A stretch of DNA of 53,826 nucleotides from Nitrospirota bacterium (GTDB taxonomy: Bacteria; Nitrospirota; UBA9217): contig JAOUEV010000019.1 in the NCBI GenBank assembly GCA_029858565.1, forward strand, positions 1-53,826, in the 5' to 3' direction. The notes beneath the pieces were generated by a model, which made no database searches, was not told the DNA's origin, and saw nothing but the letters and a program-made list of their open reading frames with translations. This document shows positions 8,051 through 16,282 of the stretch, piece by piece. Every line of letters starts with the position of its first letter. Position 1 is the stretch's first letter. A program made the translations under genes and the position numbers.

Positions 8051-8715
8051 TATCGGCGCTCCAAAGATTCGTCCGGTATACCGAAGAGCACATGGAAGAG
8101 ACCGAGCTCTGGATGCTGCCCTACAGCACCCTGATGCTCACCCTGGTCATCCTGTTCATCATGTTCTACGCCTTTTCCCAATCCCAGTCCGTCGAGTACG
8201 AGACCGCCCTGTCCGACCTTGCCTCGACCAATCCCGACGATCCACGTGTCAAACAGCTGAAGCAGGAGATCGCCCTTGCACAGAATATCCGCGACTTCAT
8301 ACAGAAGAACAATCTTGCCGGCAAGATCCAGGTAATCATGACCCCCCACTCCATCAAGATCAAGATGGAGAGCCTCGCGCTGTTCGACAGCGGAAGCGCC
8401 GATCTGAAACAGGACAGCAGGATGTTTCTTGACCATTTGCACGAGCAGCTCAAACCGCTGAGCAACCGTGTCATTGCCGAGGGTCACACCGACAATGTGC
8501 CGATCCACACTGCCCAGTTCAACTCGAACTGGGAGCTTTCTTCGGCCCGGGCCTTCAGCGTCATTTACTATTTCATCAACAAGGGGCTCGCGCCGGAACG
8601 CCTGGTCGCGCATGGGCTCGGTGAATACCGGCCTGCGTTCTCGAACGAGTCCGAAACCGACCGGGCGAAGAACCGCCGGATCGAGATCACGATTGTAAGA
8701 GGAGTCTCCGGGTGA
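8047..8715 (+). CDS. Second MotB/OmpA-like subunit lacking the ion-binding Asp
   Basis: A 222-residue paralogue of the preceding gene, started by a GTG that overlaps its stop by 4 bases. The single helix (about 21-44) keeps the Trp and the spacing of MotB (W22, PYST, LMLTLVILF), but Thr28 stands where the neighbour has Asp21. The OmpA-like domain is intact (GHTD at 146-149, NSNWELSSARA, KNRRIEI), so peptidoglycan binding is probably kept. It may form a heterodimeric B core with its neighbour, giving one ion channel per stator, or act as a structural partner. The Thr substitution is seen directly; the complex is inference. Confidence 0.9.
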   Translation: MISALQRFVRYTEEHMEETELWMLPYSTLMLTLVILFIMFYAFSQSQSVEYETALSDLASTNPDDPRVKQLKQEIALAQNIRDFIQKNNLAGKIQVIMTPHSIKIKMESLALFDSGSADLKQDSRMFLDHLHEQLKPLSNRVIAEGHTDNVPIHTAQFNSNWELSSARAFSVIYYFINKGLAPERLVAHGLGEYRPAFSNESETDRAKNRRIEITIVRGVSG

Positions 8716-10007
8716 AAAAGGCCGTACTTATCCTGTCGTGCATCCTGGTCCTCACCGGCAGCGCGGAAGCGCTGACCCCCAAGCAGGTAGAGCGCGTCGA
8801 TCAGCTCAAAAAGGATGTCGTATCCCTTTTTCGTGAGCGCAAGTTCGACCAGGCAGTGCCGCTGCTGAATGAGGTGCTTTCCATCGATCCTCTGGACAAG
8901 ACCGCGACCCGCTACCTTGCTCTGGCCCGCCAGCAGAGCATGGAAACCTATTGCAAGGATGCGGCAGACGCTTTCCAGAACGAGGACTATGCCAAGGCCA
9001 TTGAGACCTGGGACCGCCTGCTCAAAATGAATCCCGACGACCGGCGCTTCGCGAATCTCATCGAGACAACGAAGAATCTCATTTCGGACAAGGTCACCGG
9101 CGAAATGTTCGAACGGGCAGAGAAATTCGTGAATGAAGGCGACTACAAGGCCGCGGTCAATGAGCTGGAGAAGATCCTCGCCGTCCGTCCCTACGACACA
9201 CGGGCTCGCGCGCTTTACAACAACGCGAAAAGCAATGTCGTCGATGCCCGCACGAAGAAACATTACGACCAGGCCGAGACGTACATGAAGGAAAAACAGT
9301 ACGACCGCGCGATCGAAGAATGGAAGCGAGTGCTGGAAATCGACAATACCCAGGAGGCGGCTTCCCGCTATATCGCCACCGCCGTCAGAGAAAAGATGGG
9401 GAGTCTCTATGGCGACGCGCGGCAGGCCTACGAGCGGGGCGACTATCTTACGGCACGGGACCTTTACAACAGGATCCTTGCCGACAATCCCACGGACCTT
9501 GACGTGAAAACGATCGTTTCCCGCCTCGACGACGTGGCCAAGGTCGCCCTGAAGATCGATGATAAAAGCCAGGCCGGAGACATGATGCGGAAGGCTATGG
9601 CCCTGTATATAGCTGTTGACGGCAACCGCAAGGCCTCAATGGCGGCAGCCTGGTATGCTTTCCAGCTTAACCCGAATTCGCTGACCATCGCCGTCAAGGG
9701 ATTTCTCGAACTGAAATATGCATCGATCCTGAGCACCATGGAGGCACCGGTCGGCGATATGAACATCATCGATCAGTACCTTTTTGCGGCCCTGAACAGG
9801 ATCTACGAAGGACGATACGACATCGCCATTCAGGCCTGCACCATTGTCATCGAACTGCATCCGAACAACGTGCTGGCATGGAAACGGCTCGGTTCAGGCT
9901 ATTATGCGATCGGCAAGAAGGATAAAGCGAGAGATGCATGGGAGCGCGCACTCAAGATCACACCCGATGATGCCGAGCTTAAGCAGTTCCTGCGTCAGAC
10001 AAAATGA
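8712..10007 (+). CDS. Secreted TPR-repeat protein of the motor-like operon
   Basis: A 431-residue protein with a signal peptide (about 1-20, ending near GSAEA) and tandem tetratricopeptide repeats through most of its length, for example FDQAVPLLNEVLSIDP, YAKAIETWDRLLKMNP, YDRAIEEWKRVLEID and a C-terminal AIGKKDKARDAWERALKITP. A periplasmic scaffold or assembly role is inferred. Its GTG overlaps the previous stop by 4 bases, so it is a true member of the operon. TPR proteins accompany several envelope machines, but I know of no named family with this partner set. Confidence 0.88.
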   Translation: MKKAVLILSCILVLTGSAEALTPKQVERVDQLKKDVVSLFRERKFDQAVPLLNEVLSIDPLDKTATRYLALARQQSMETYCKDAADAFQNEDYAKAIETWDRLLKMNPDDRRFANLIETTKNLISDKVTGEMFERAEKFVNEGDYKAAVNELEKILAVRPYDTRARALYNNAKSNVVDARTKKHYDQAETYMKEKQYDRAIEEWKRVLEIDNTQEAASRYIATAVREKMGSLYGDARQAYERGDYLTARDLYNRILADNPTDLDVKTIVSRLDDVAKVALKIDDKSQAGDMMRKAMALYIAVDGNRKASMAAAWYAFQLNPNSLTIAVKGFLELKYASILSTMEAPVGDMNIIDQYLFAALNRIYEGRYDIAIQACTIVIELHPNNVLAWKRLGSGYYAIGKKDKARDAWERALKITPDDAELKQFLRQTK

Positions 10008-10045
10008 TCGTAACCTTTATTGTCATACCTTGAACGGACGGGATC

Positions 10046-11521
10046 ATGAATACGAAGATACTTATAACGACGATCAACATGACCATTCTCTGCATCATTG
10101 CAGCATTATGCGCTGCACCGACCCCGGCCCTTGCCGCCCAGGACCAGGAGTGCGGTAAATGCCACGACGCAATGAGCAGGGGCAAAGTCCTGCACCCGGC
10201 GCTCAAGAAGGGCTGCACTGCCTGTCATACCGCATCCCACCCCGGGACGCCGGGCAAGGACAAGGCGGTCCTTTCGCTTCGTTCCGAGCAGCCCGACCTT
10301 TGTTACGACTGTCACAGCCGGAACCTGTTCCTTCGGAGATACCAGCACAAGCCCGCGGTCTCGGGAAAATGCACGGCCTGTCACAATCCGCATTCTTCGA
10401 ACAACATGTATCTGCTCACCACGTCAATGCCCGATCTGTGCTGGAAGTGCCACGACAAAAAGATCGTCACGAAACAAACGACCCATTTCCCCTCGACTGC
10501 CGGCCTCTGCTCGGCCTGCCATGACGCGCACAGCTCCGACAGCCATGAGAAACTGTTGACGTCCAACATGCCGGAATTATGCTATAAATGCCATGACAAG
10601 GCCAGCATCGGCGGCATGCAGAACGTCCACCAGCCGGTCATCTCAGGGAAATGTACCGCCTGCCACAATCCTCATTCGCAGGTGGCGAAGAACCTCCTGG
10701 CCGCAGACGGCGCGGCACTCTGCTATACCTGTCACGATAAGAAGACCTTTACCGACGGCATCGCCCACACGCCCGTGGAACAGGGCGGCTGTCTTGGCTG
10801 CCACGCCCCCCATCAATCGAGGTCCGAGAAACTGCTTCTTGCGAAGCAGCCTGACCTCTGTTTCCTCTGCCATGAGAAGAAGTCGTTCACCGGCGAAAAA
10901 TACGGCCACAAGCCCGTTACCGGCGGTCGTTGCACGACCTGTCACCGTCCGCATGCCGCCAAGGCAAAGAATCTGCTTACAAAATCGACTCCAGGCATCT
11001 GCTTTGAATGCCATATGACCGAGGAGCTCGGCGGACGGGAAAAACACGGACCCTTCAAGATCGGCATGTGCAACAGCTGTCATAAATCCCACCAGAGCAA
11101 CACGTCGAAACTGCTGATCGGAAAGACCCCTGACCTCTGTTTCACCTGCCACAGCACGGAGGATTTCAAGAACAAGGTGGTCCACAAACCGGTCGCAGAC
11201 GGAAAATGCTACGACTGTCACGGGATCCATACGACCCCCTTCAAGAACCTGAGCAAAGCGGATGGCAATGAATTGTGCCGAAAATGCCACCAGGACGTGT
11301 TCCGCGGCTCCCACCCGAATACGCAGCTGCCTGCAGACCTGCGATCAAAGAAACGGGGCACGACCACCGGTCATCCCCTGGATAAGGTGGATGATCCGAA
11401 ACGACCGGGTAAAAGTATGGCGTGTATTAGCTGCCATAACCCGCATAGCGCTGAATGGAAAGGCCTGTTCCGCTATAAAGCGGAGAAACCCCAGGACCTT
11501 TGTCAGCACTGCCACAGATAG
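10046..11521 (+). CDS. Nineteen-haem c-type cytochrome
   Basis: A 491-residue secreted protein with a signal peptide ending near PALA and 19 CXXCH motifs, arranged as alternating pairs: (K/G)CTACHNPHS-type motifs followed about 25 residues later by DLCYxCHDK-type motifs. This matches the doubled-CXXCH family. Cysteines outside haem motifs are essentially absent after the signal peptide, and basic residues are frequent. Such extended arrays usually act as periplasmic or extracellular haem wires. It begins 38 bases after the TPR gene without an evident terminator, so transcription from the motor-like operon is plausible. The six-haem genes that follow have their own promoter. Confidence 0.93.
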   Translation: MNTKILITTINMTILCIIAALCAAPTPALAAQDQECGKCHDAMSRGKVLHPALKKGCTACHTASHPGTPGKDKAVLSLRSEQPDLCYDCHSRNLFLRRYQHKPAVSGKCTACHNPHSSNNMYLLTTSMPDLCWKCHDKKIVTKQTTHFPSTAGLCSACHDAHSSDSHEKLLTSNMPELCYKCHDKASIGGMQNVHQPVISGKCTACHNPHSQVAKNLLAADGAALCYTCHDKKTFTDGIAHTPVEQGGCLGCHAPHQSRSEKLLLAKQPDLCFLCHEKKSFTGEKYGHKPVTGGRCTTCHRPHAAKAKNLLTKSTPGICFECHMTEELGGREKHGPFKIGMCNSCHKSHQSNTSKLLIGKTPDLCFTCHSTEDFKNKVVHKPVADGKCYDCHGIHTTPFKNLSKADGNELCRKCHQDVFRGSHPNTQLPADLRSKKRGTTTGHPLDKVDDPKRPGKSMACISCHNPHSAEWKGLFRYKAEKPQDLCQHCHR

Positions 11522-11559
11522 TTCGGCATGATGGTTGCTCAGGAACAGCCAATCTGAGG

Positions 11560-11587
11560 TTGACTCCCGGGCTGAAATAGGTATAAT
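11560..11587 (+). promoter_or_regulatory. Strong sigma-70 promoter before the six-haem cytochromes
   Basis: -35 TTGACT, 16-nt spacer, -10 TATAAT (perfect). It lies 40 bases upstream of the ATG at 11628 and would drive the two duplicated six-haem genes separately from the 19-haem gene. Confidence 0.75.
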
Positions 11588-11627
11588 GCATGAGAAATCA
11601 GTTTGTTTGCCGGAAGGAGAACACGAG

Positions 11628-12419
11628 ATGAGATTCAAGGCTTTGATTGTCCTGCTGGTCGTTGCCATCACCCTGCTCGCTTCCATTGCCCTTGCCACGA
11701 ACTTTGGCACCAAGAAACGGATGCCCCGCCCCCAGGAGTTCGGCAATGTGATCATCAACAATTACTCGGAGAAGAACAATATCGCGCCGGTGGTGTTCAA
11801 GCATTGGATACACCGGACCAAGTATACCTGCAGGGTCTGTCACGTGGACGTCGGTTTTGCCATGGAAGCGGGCGGCAGCGATATCAAGGAAGAGGATAAC
11901 AAGAACGGACTGTATTGCGGCTCCTGCCATAACGGCAAGGAAGCTTTCGCGGCCACGGCACGGGAAAAGCTCGTCACCGAGGTCCAGAATTGCGATCGGT
12001 GCCATTCCTACGGCAAAGAGGTCAAGAACCAGAAGGATTTCAATGAATATCTCAAGGACTTCCCCCAGGCCAGGTTCGGCAACCGGATCGACTGGATGAA
12101 GGCCGAGGCTACGGGCAGGATCAAGCTCAAAGACCTGGTCGAGGGAATTTCGATGAAGCGCCAGGCCATCGCAGCGCCCAAGGACTTTGATATCAAGTCA
12201 ACGATCCTCGGCATGCCGGACATCATCTTCTCGCACAAGATCCATGCGGAGATCAACGGATGCGAGCTCTGTCATCCCGAAGTGTTCGGTGCCAAAAAAG
12301 GTGTGACCAAGTACTCCATGCAGGACATCTTTGCCGGGAAGTACTGCGGTTCCTGTCATGCCAAGGTCGCGTTTCCGTTCTATGACTGCCAGCTGTGCCA
12401 TCTGAAAGAGGTGTATTGA
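11628..12419 (+). CDS. Six-haem c-type cytochrome (c7/c3-like), copy 1
   Basis: A 263-residue secreted cytochrome. The start is the ATG after GGAAGGAG; it is followed directly by a signal peptide (RFKALIVLLVVAITLLASIALA). Six CXXCH motifs fall in two groups of three: CRVCH, CGSCH, CDRCH and CELCH, CGSCH, CQLCH. Each group is introduced by a c7/c3-like FxHxxH element (VFKHWIHR, IFSHKIHA), so it looks like two fused trihaem c7-type modules. It is adjacent to a divergent duplicate. The likely role is periplasmic electron shuttling. Confidence 0.92.
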   Translation: MRFKALIVLLVVAITLLASIALATNFGTKKRMPRPQEFGNVIINNYSEKNNIAPVVFKHWIHRTKYTCRVCHVDVGFAMEAGGSDIKEEDNKNGLYCGSCHNGKEAFAATAREKLVTEVQNCDRCHSYGKEVKNQKDFNEYLKDFPQARFGNRIDWMKAEATGRIKLKDLVEGISMKRQAIAAPKDFDIKSTILGMPDIIFSHKIHAEINGCELCHPEVFGAKKGVTKYSMQDIFAGKYCGSCHAKVAFPFYDCQLCHLKEVY

Positions 12420-12446
12420 TCCGATCAGCCTGATGGAACATCCTGT

Positions 12447-13187
12447 ATGCACAGTGCGGTACTTTATCTCGCGATCCTTATGGCCGGCAGCAACTTCGAC
12501 GGGGTGTGGAAATTCCCTCCTCCACCCCCGCCGGAGCAGTACGGGAATGTTCTGATCACTCGTCTTACATCCAAGAGCACGCACCCGCCCGTGGCTTTTT
12601 CTCATTGGCTTCACCGGCGTTATTTCACCTGCAGGGTATGCCATTTCGAGCTTGGTTTCGCGCTCAAAACAAATACCACCGAGATCACGGAAGCAAAGAT
12701 CCGCAAAGGCGAGTATTGCGGGGCCTGTCACAATGATCGGGTCGCCTTTGGCGTGAGCGAAGGCACCTGTACCATGTGCCATACCGGAAAGGTCAGTTCC
12801 TCGGATGGACGTTTTTCAGAACTGAAAGACCTTCCGAAATCACGGTATGGGGACGGTCTCAACTGGGTCAAGGCACTCAGAAAGAACTTTATCCAGCCAA
12901 AGGCCAGTATCCTCGACAGTAAGTATGAATCCATCCCCTTTGACAAGAACCTGCGGCTCGAGCCTGAGTGGGGTCTGATCAAGACAAAAGCGATCTTTCC
13001 CCATGCCAAGCATACGGAGTGGCTCGACTGCGCTGACTGTCATCCCGACATCTTTAACATCCAAAAAAAGGGCACCCGGCACTTTCGCATGGAATATATG
13101 CTCGAAGGAAAGTTCTGCGGCGCCTGCCATCTCACTGTGGCATTCCCCCTCCAGGACTGCAAACGCTGCCATCCTGACCTTGACTGA
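12447..13187 (+). CDS. Six-haem c-type cytochrome (c7/c3-like), copy 2
   Basis: A 246-residue paralogue of the preceding gene with the same layout: two trihaem modules (CRVCH, CGACH, CTMCH; CADCH, CGACH, CKRCH), each introduced by an F-x-H-x2-H element (FSHWLHRR, FPHAKHTE). It starts at the only usable ATG, since the frame is closed upstream by the TGA that ends copy 1. The N-terminus is short and lacks the positive charges of a normal signal peptide (MHSAVLYLAILMAGS), and a run of six prolines follows. Export is needed for haem attachment, so either this weak signal works or the start is imperfect. Coding and family are clear. Confidence 0.88.
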   Translation: MHSAVLYLAILMAGSNFDGVWKFPPPPPPEQYGNVLITRLTSKSTHPPVAFSHWLHRRYFTCRVCHFELGFALKTNTTEITEAKIRKGEYCGACHNDRVAFGVSEGTCTMCHTGKVSSSDGRFSELKDLPKSRYGDGLNWVKALRKNFIQPKASILDSKYESIPFDKNLRLEPEWGLIKTKAIFPHAKHTEWLDCADCHPDIFNIQKKGTRHFRMEYMLEGKFCGACHLTVAFPLQDCKRCHPDLD

Positions 13188-13421
13188 CATCCTCTCCTGC
13201 CTCGCGCTATAATTCTGTCAGCTGAGATTATTCATCCGCAAGGGCCAACAGCAAAGTCTCGCTGAAGGCGCCCTGCAAGCTGCACGGAAATTATCTCTGA
13301 TGGTAGTATCGCGGGGCCGGCAAGTACCGGGACAGCAAGAGGGGGATATGTGGCCGGCATACCGGCAGGGTAAAATGAATAAGGACGGTACTTCCCGATG
13401 GAAGGCCACGCTCGATGAGGA
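13188..13421. other. Convergent intergenic region
   Basis: It separates the plus-strand cytochromes from the minus-strand regulator gene. Short GC-rich inverted repeats are present (GCCGG-CATA-CCGGC near 13353) but none has a T-run, so I see no clear terminator and no gene. Confidence 0.4.
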
Positions 13422-14789
13422 TCAGATCAATCCGAATCGTTTCATCCTGCGGCGGAATGCGTCCCGGGGCATTTTTAGCAGCTGTGATGCCCTGGTCTGG
13501 TTCCCGCCTGCCATTTCGAGCGCTTTCTTGACCAGGGCATTCTCCACTTCCTCTATAGATATGCCGCTTTCCGGTATCGTCAGGCAATCCAGCGAAACGG
13601 GTGTTAGCGAACTATCCATGGGCGCGGCATGCTGTTCAAGAATTTCCGGTGACAGATGCTCCGGCATGATCTCTTTATCGATCTCAAAGATCATGGCTCG
13701 CTCGATCACATTCTTAAGTTCACGGACATTGCCGGGCCACGGATAGGACAGAAATACCTGTTCGGCCTCTTTGGATATGCCCTGAACGCTTTTATGGCAT
13801 TCTCTGTTGAAGTGATCTGTAAAATGTCGGGCCAGCAAAAGTATGTCACGTCCACGGTCACGAAGCGGAGGAAGCATGATCGGGACGACCTGCAGCCGAT
13901 AATATAGGTCCTTGCGAAAACGCCCTTCGTTCATGGCGCGGGAAAGATCCTGGTTCGTGGCAGATATCACACGAACATCCACTTTGATATCCTTGACACC
14001 GCCGATACGTCGAAAGGATTTTTCTTCAAGTATCCGCAGCAGCTTTGCCTGCATGCTGATATCCATATCGCCGATCTCATCCAGGAACACGGTCCCGCCA
14101 TCGGCCAGTTCGAAAAGTCCCTTCTTTGCAGCTTTTGCATCGGTGAATGCACCCTTTTCATGACCCATCAACTCGCTTTCCAGCAGCGTCAACGGCAGTG
14201 CAGCGCAGTTGATAGCCATAAAAGGTCTTTCTGCGCGCAGACTTCCCGAATGGACCGCTTTTGCGACCAACTCCTTGCCTGTTCCACTTTCTCCCTGGAT
14301 AAGCACGGTCGTTGCGTCACTCTTCGCGATCTTCGCGATAAGGTCCTTCACCCGGAGCATCATGTCCGTCTCTCCGATGATGGCGTCGACTTTCCCCCTG
14401 AGCTGCTTGACCTGGGACCTGAGGGAACCCGCTTCGAGGGCCTTTCGGATAACGAAGGTTATCTCCTCCAGATTAAAGGGCTTGCTGATATAGTCATAGG
14501 CGCCAAGCTTCATCGCCTTCACAGCGGTCTCCACCAGGCCATAGGCCGTGATCATAATGACCATGATGCCCCGCTCAGGCACATTCAATTTTTCCAGCAG
14601 TTCGAGACCGGTCATTTCAGGCAGCCTGTTATCCAGGAGGAGCAGATCAGGAGCTTCCTCATTGATAAGCTGGAGCCCTTTTTCCGCCGAGTCAGCGGTC
14701 ACTACTTCGTACCCCTCCCGCACAAGATGCTGCTCGAGTGTCCACCGAATTAGCTTTTCATCATCAATAACAAGGATCTTATATGCCAT
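13422..14789 (-). CDS. NtrC-family sigma-54-dependent response regulator
   Basis: A 455-residue transcription activator with three domains. The receiver domain (1-120) has acidic Asp9/Asp10, phospho-acceptor Asp53 and Lys103. The AAA+ domain (about 140-370) has Walker A GESGTGKE at 176-183, and the sigma-54 contact loop reads GAFTDA (223-228) instead of GAFTGA. The Fis-type helix-turn-helix is C-terminal (GGNQTRASQLLKMPRDAFRR). The gene starts two bases after the kinase gene, so the pair is cognate. Targets are unknown; I found no perfect sigma-54 promoter in the window. Confidence 0.95.
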   Translation of the reverse strand: MAYKILVIDDEKLIRWTLEQHLVREGYEVVTADSAEKGLQLINEEAPDLLLLDNRLPEMTGLELLEKLNVPERGIMVIMITAYGLVETAVKAMKLGAYDYISKPFNLEEITFVIRKALEAGSLRSQVKQLRGKVDAIIGETDMMLRVKDLIAKIAKSDATTVLIQGESGTGKELVAKAVHSGSLRAERPFMAINCAALPLTLLESELMGHEKGAFTDAKAAKKGLFELADGGTVFLDEIGDMDISMQAKLLRILEEKSFRRIGGVKDIKVDVRVISATNQDLSRAMNEGRFRKDLYYRLQVVPIMLPPLRDRGRDILLLARHFTDHFNRECHKSVQGISKEAEQVFLSYPWPGNVRELKNVIERAMIFEIDKEIMPEHLSPEILEQHAAPMDSSLTPVSLDCLTIPESGISIEEVENALVKKALEMAGGNQTRASQLLKMPRDAFRRRMKRFGLI

Positions 14790-14791
14790 GC

Positions 14792-16282
14792 TTAAATACT
14801 CCCTGTCACAGATTCCTGTTTATTTGGGGAAGGAAGCACGATCGTGAACACGGAACCTTTTCCCGGTGCACTCTGCACGCTGATCTCACCATTATGCTGT
14901 TCAACAATACGCTGGGTGATCGACAGCCCCAGTCCGGTGCCCTGCTGCCGCGTCGTGAAGAAGGGGCTGAAGATCCTTCCCAGGTTTTCCTGATTGATGC
15001 CTTCACCGGAATCGGAGAGGCCGATCCGGATCGCGCCGCCGCCATCCTTGGTCACATCCACATTCGTTTCAACAATAAACCGTCCGCCCTGGGGCATTGC
15101 CTTGATCGCGTTCAAGGCGATGTTGAGCAGTGCCTGTTGCATCAGATCAGGGTCCAGGACCAGCCAGGGCAGCCCAGCGGTCATTTTTCTCTCAGACGTT
15201 ATACCATGCTTGGCGAACTGGGGCGCCAGAAAGTCGAGCAGTCGGCTCAGCAGTTCGTTCACATCCACGAGGGTCATTTTTGGCTCAGGAGGCCGCGCGA
15301 ACGAAAGCAGGTTCCTTACAGCCTTATCCATGCGCTCGACCTGGGAAAGCACTTCATCCAGTACCGCCCGTTTGGGATCACCGATGGGGATATCACCCTT
15401 CAGGACCTGGATCACCCCGGCAATACCCGCAAGGGGATTCTTGATCTCATGGGCAATTCCTGCCGCCATTTCACCGATAGAGGCCAGTCGGTCCGCCCGT
15501 TTCATCTGCTCATAGTGATACCGTTCCACGCGGCGGCGTGCCCGTTCGAGCTTTGTCAGCAGGGAATTAAAAGCCTCCGCAAGCCTGCCGATGTCATCCT
15601 TGCTCTTTACCTGCGCTCGGGCTTCAAGCCCGCGCTCGGCCCGCTCCATTGTATCAATGAGCTCCTGGATGGGCGTGGTCACATAGCGCGTCAGAAAAAG
15701 CGACAAAGATATTGCCAGGGTAGCCGTGATGCCGAACGCCCACAGGATCATGGTCTTGCTGAGCTCCCCGACCTTTTCCTGCGTCTGGGTCATGGACACG
15801 TCCACCGCAAGAACGCCGTTCAATTTCACCGTACTGCCGTGGCATGAATAACACTGCTCGGAATTCTCGATCGGGAACAAGACCGAGAAGATCCCTTCCT
15901 CGCGGCGCTTGATCGGTCGTTTGAACTTCCCTTCGAGGAACCACTTCTGGGTCGCCCCGTCAATGCGTCTGCCGATCTGTCCGCGCTTGGAGGCCTTCAA
16001 GATCACCCCATTGGGGCTGAATATCCTCAGGCCGCGGATATTATGATAGCCGCCCACAGCCTCCAGGATATGCTGGACCTCTCGGCTCTTGCCTGCGACC
16101 ATGGCATTTGAGAGGCTTTTCTCGATCGTATTGGAAATAATGAGGACATTGTCCTCGAGCGCCGACTCCATCTGTCCCTGCTGATAACGGATATTGATCC
16201 ACGTACCAATGCCGATGATCACCGCAAGGATCGCGGAAACGGAAAGAATGATCTTGCTTCTGAGGCTTGAAATGAGGATCAC
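14792..16282 (-). CDS. Sensor histidine kinase with haem-binding motif in sensor domain
   Basis: A 496-residue membrane kinase. TM1 is near 10-31, the periplasmic sensor spans about 32-175, TM2 about 176-198, followed by HAMP, HisKA with His278 ([10 protein letters not shown]) and a HATPase domain (about 375-490, GTGLGLSI). The sensor carries one c-type haem motif, CYSCH at 144-148, just before TM2, which suggests redox or gas sensing through bound haem. The GTG start overlaps the pyrD stop by 4 bases, so it is translated with the pyrimidine operon. It is the partner of the NtrC-type regulator downstream. Confidence 0.94.
   Translation of the reverse strand: MILISSLRSKIILSVSAILAVIIGIGTWINIRYQQGQMESALEDNVLIISNTIEKSLSNAMVAGKSREVQHILEAVGGYHNIRGLRIFSPNGVILKASKRGQIGRRIDGATQKWFLEGKFKRPIKRREEGIFSVLFPIENSEQCYSCHGSTVKLNGVLAVDVSMTQTQEKVGELSKTMILWAFGITATLAISLSLFLTRYVTTPIQELIDTMERAERGLEARAQVKSKDDIGRLAEAFNSLLTKLERARRRVERYHYEQMKRADRLASIGEMAAGIAHEIKNPLAGIAGVIQVLKGDIPIGDPKRAVLDEVLSQVERMDKAVRNLLSFARPPEPKMTLVDVNELLSRLLDFLAPQFAKHGITSERKMTAGLPWLVLDPDLMQQALLNIALNAIKAMPQGGRFIVETNVDVTKDGGGAIRIGLSDSGEGINQENLGRIFSPFFTTRQQGTGLGLSITQRIVEQHNGEISVQSAPGKGSVFTIVLPSPNKQESVTGSI

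Noticed and set aside
5144-8715. Reading the MotA/MotB genes as a flagellar, Tol-Pal or Zorya locus
   Set aside because: No flagellar structural genes, no TolA/TolB/Pal, and no ZorC/ZorD/ZorE-type helicase or nuclease are adjacent.
11628-13187. The two six-haem genes share one frame interrupted by a single TGA, suggesting a broken fusion or selenocysteine read-through
   Set aside because: Each part is a complete six-haem unit with its own start; copy 1 ends at a natural domain end, and no selenocysteine hairpin was seen.
13182-13215. TTGACT ... TATAAT pair at the end of the second six-haem gene
   Set aside because: The spacer is about 22 bases, too long for sigma-70, and no plus-strand gene follows.
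14792-16282. CXXCH in the histidine kinase as a chance or zinc motif
   Set aside because: It lies in the predicted periplasmic sensor of an organism rich in c-type cytochromes, so haem attachment is the better reading, though unproved.
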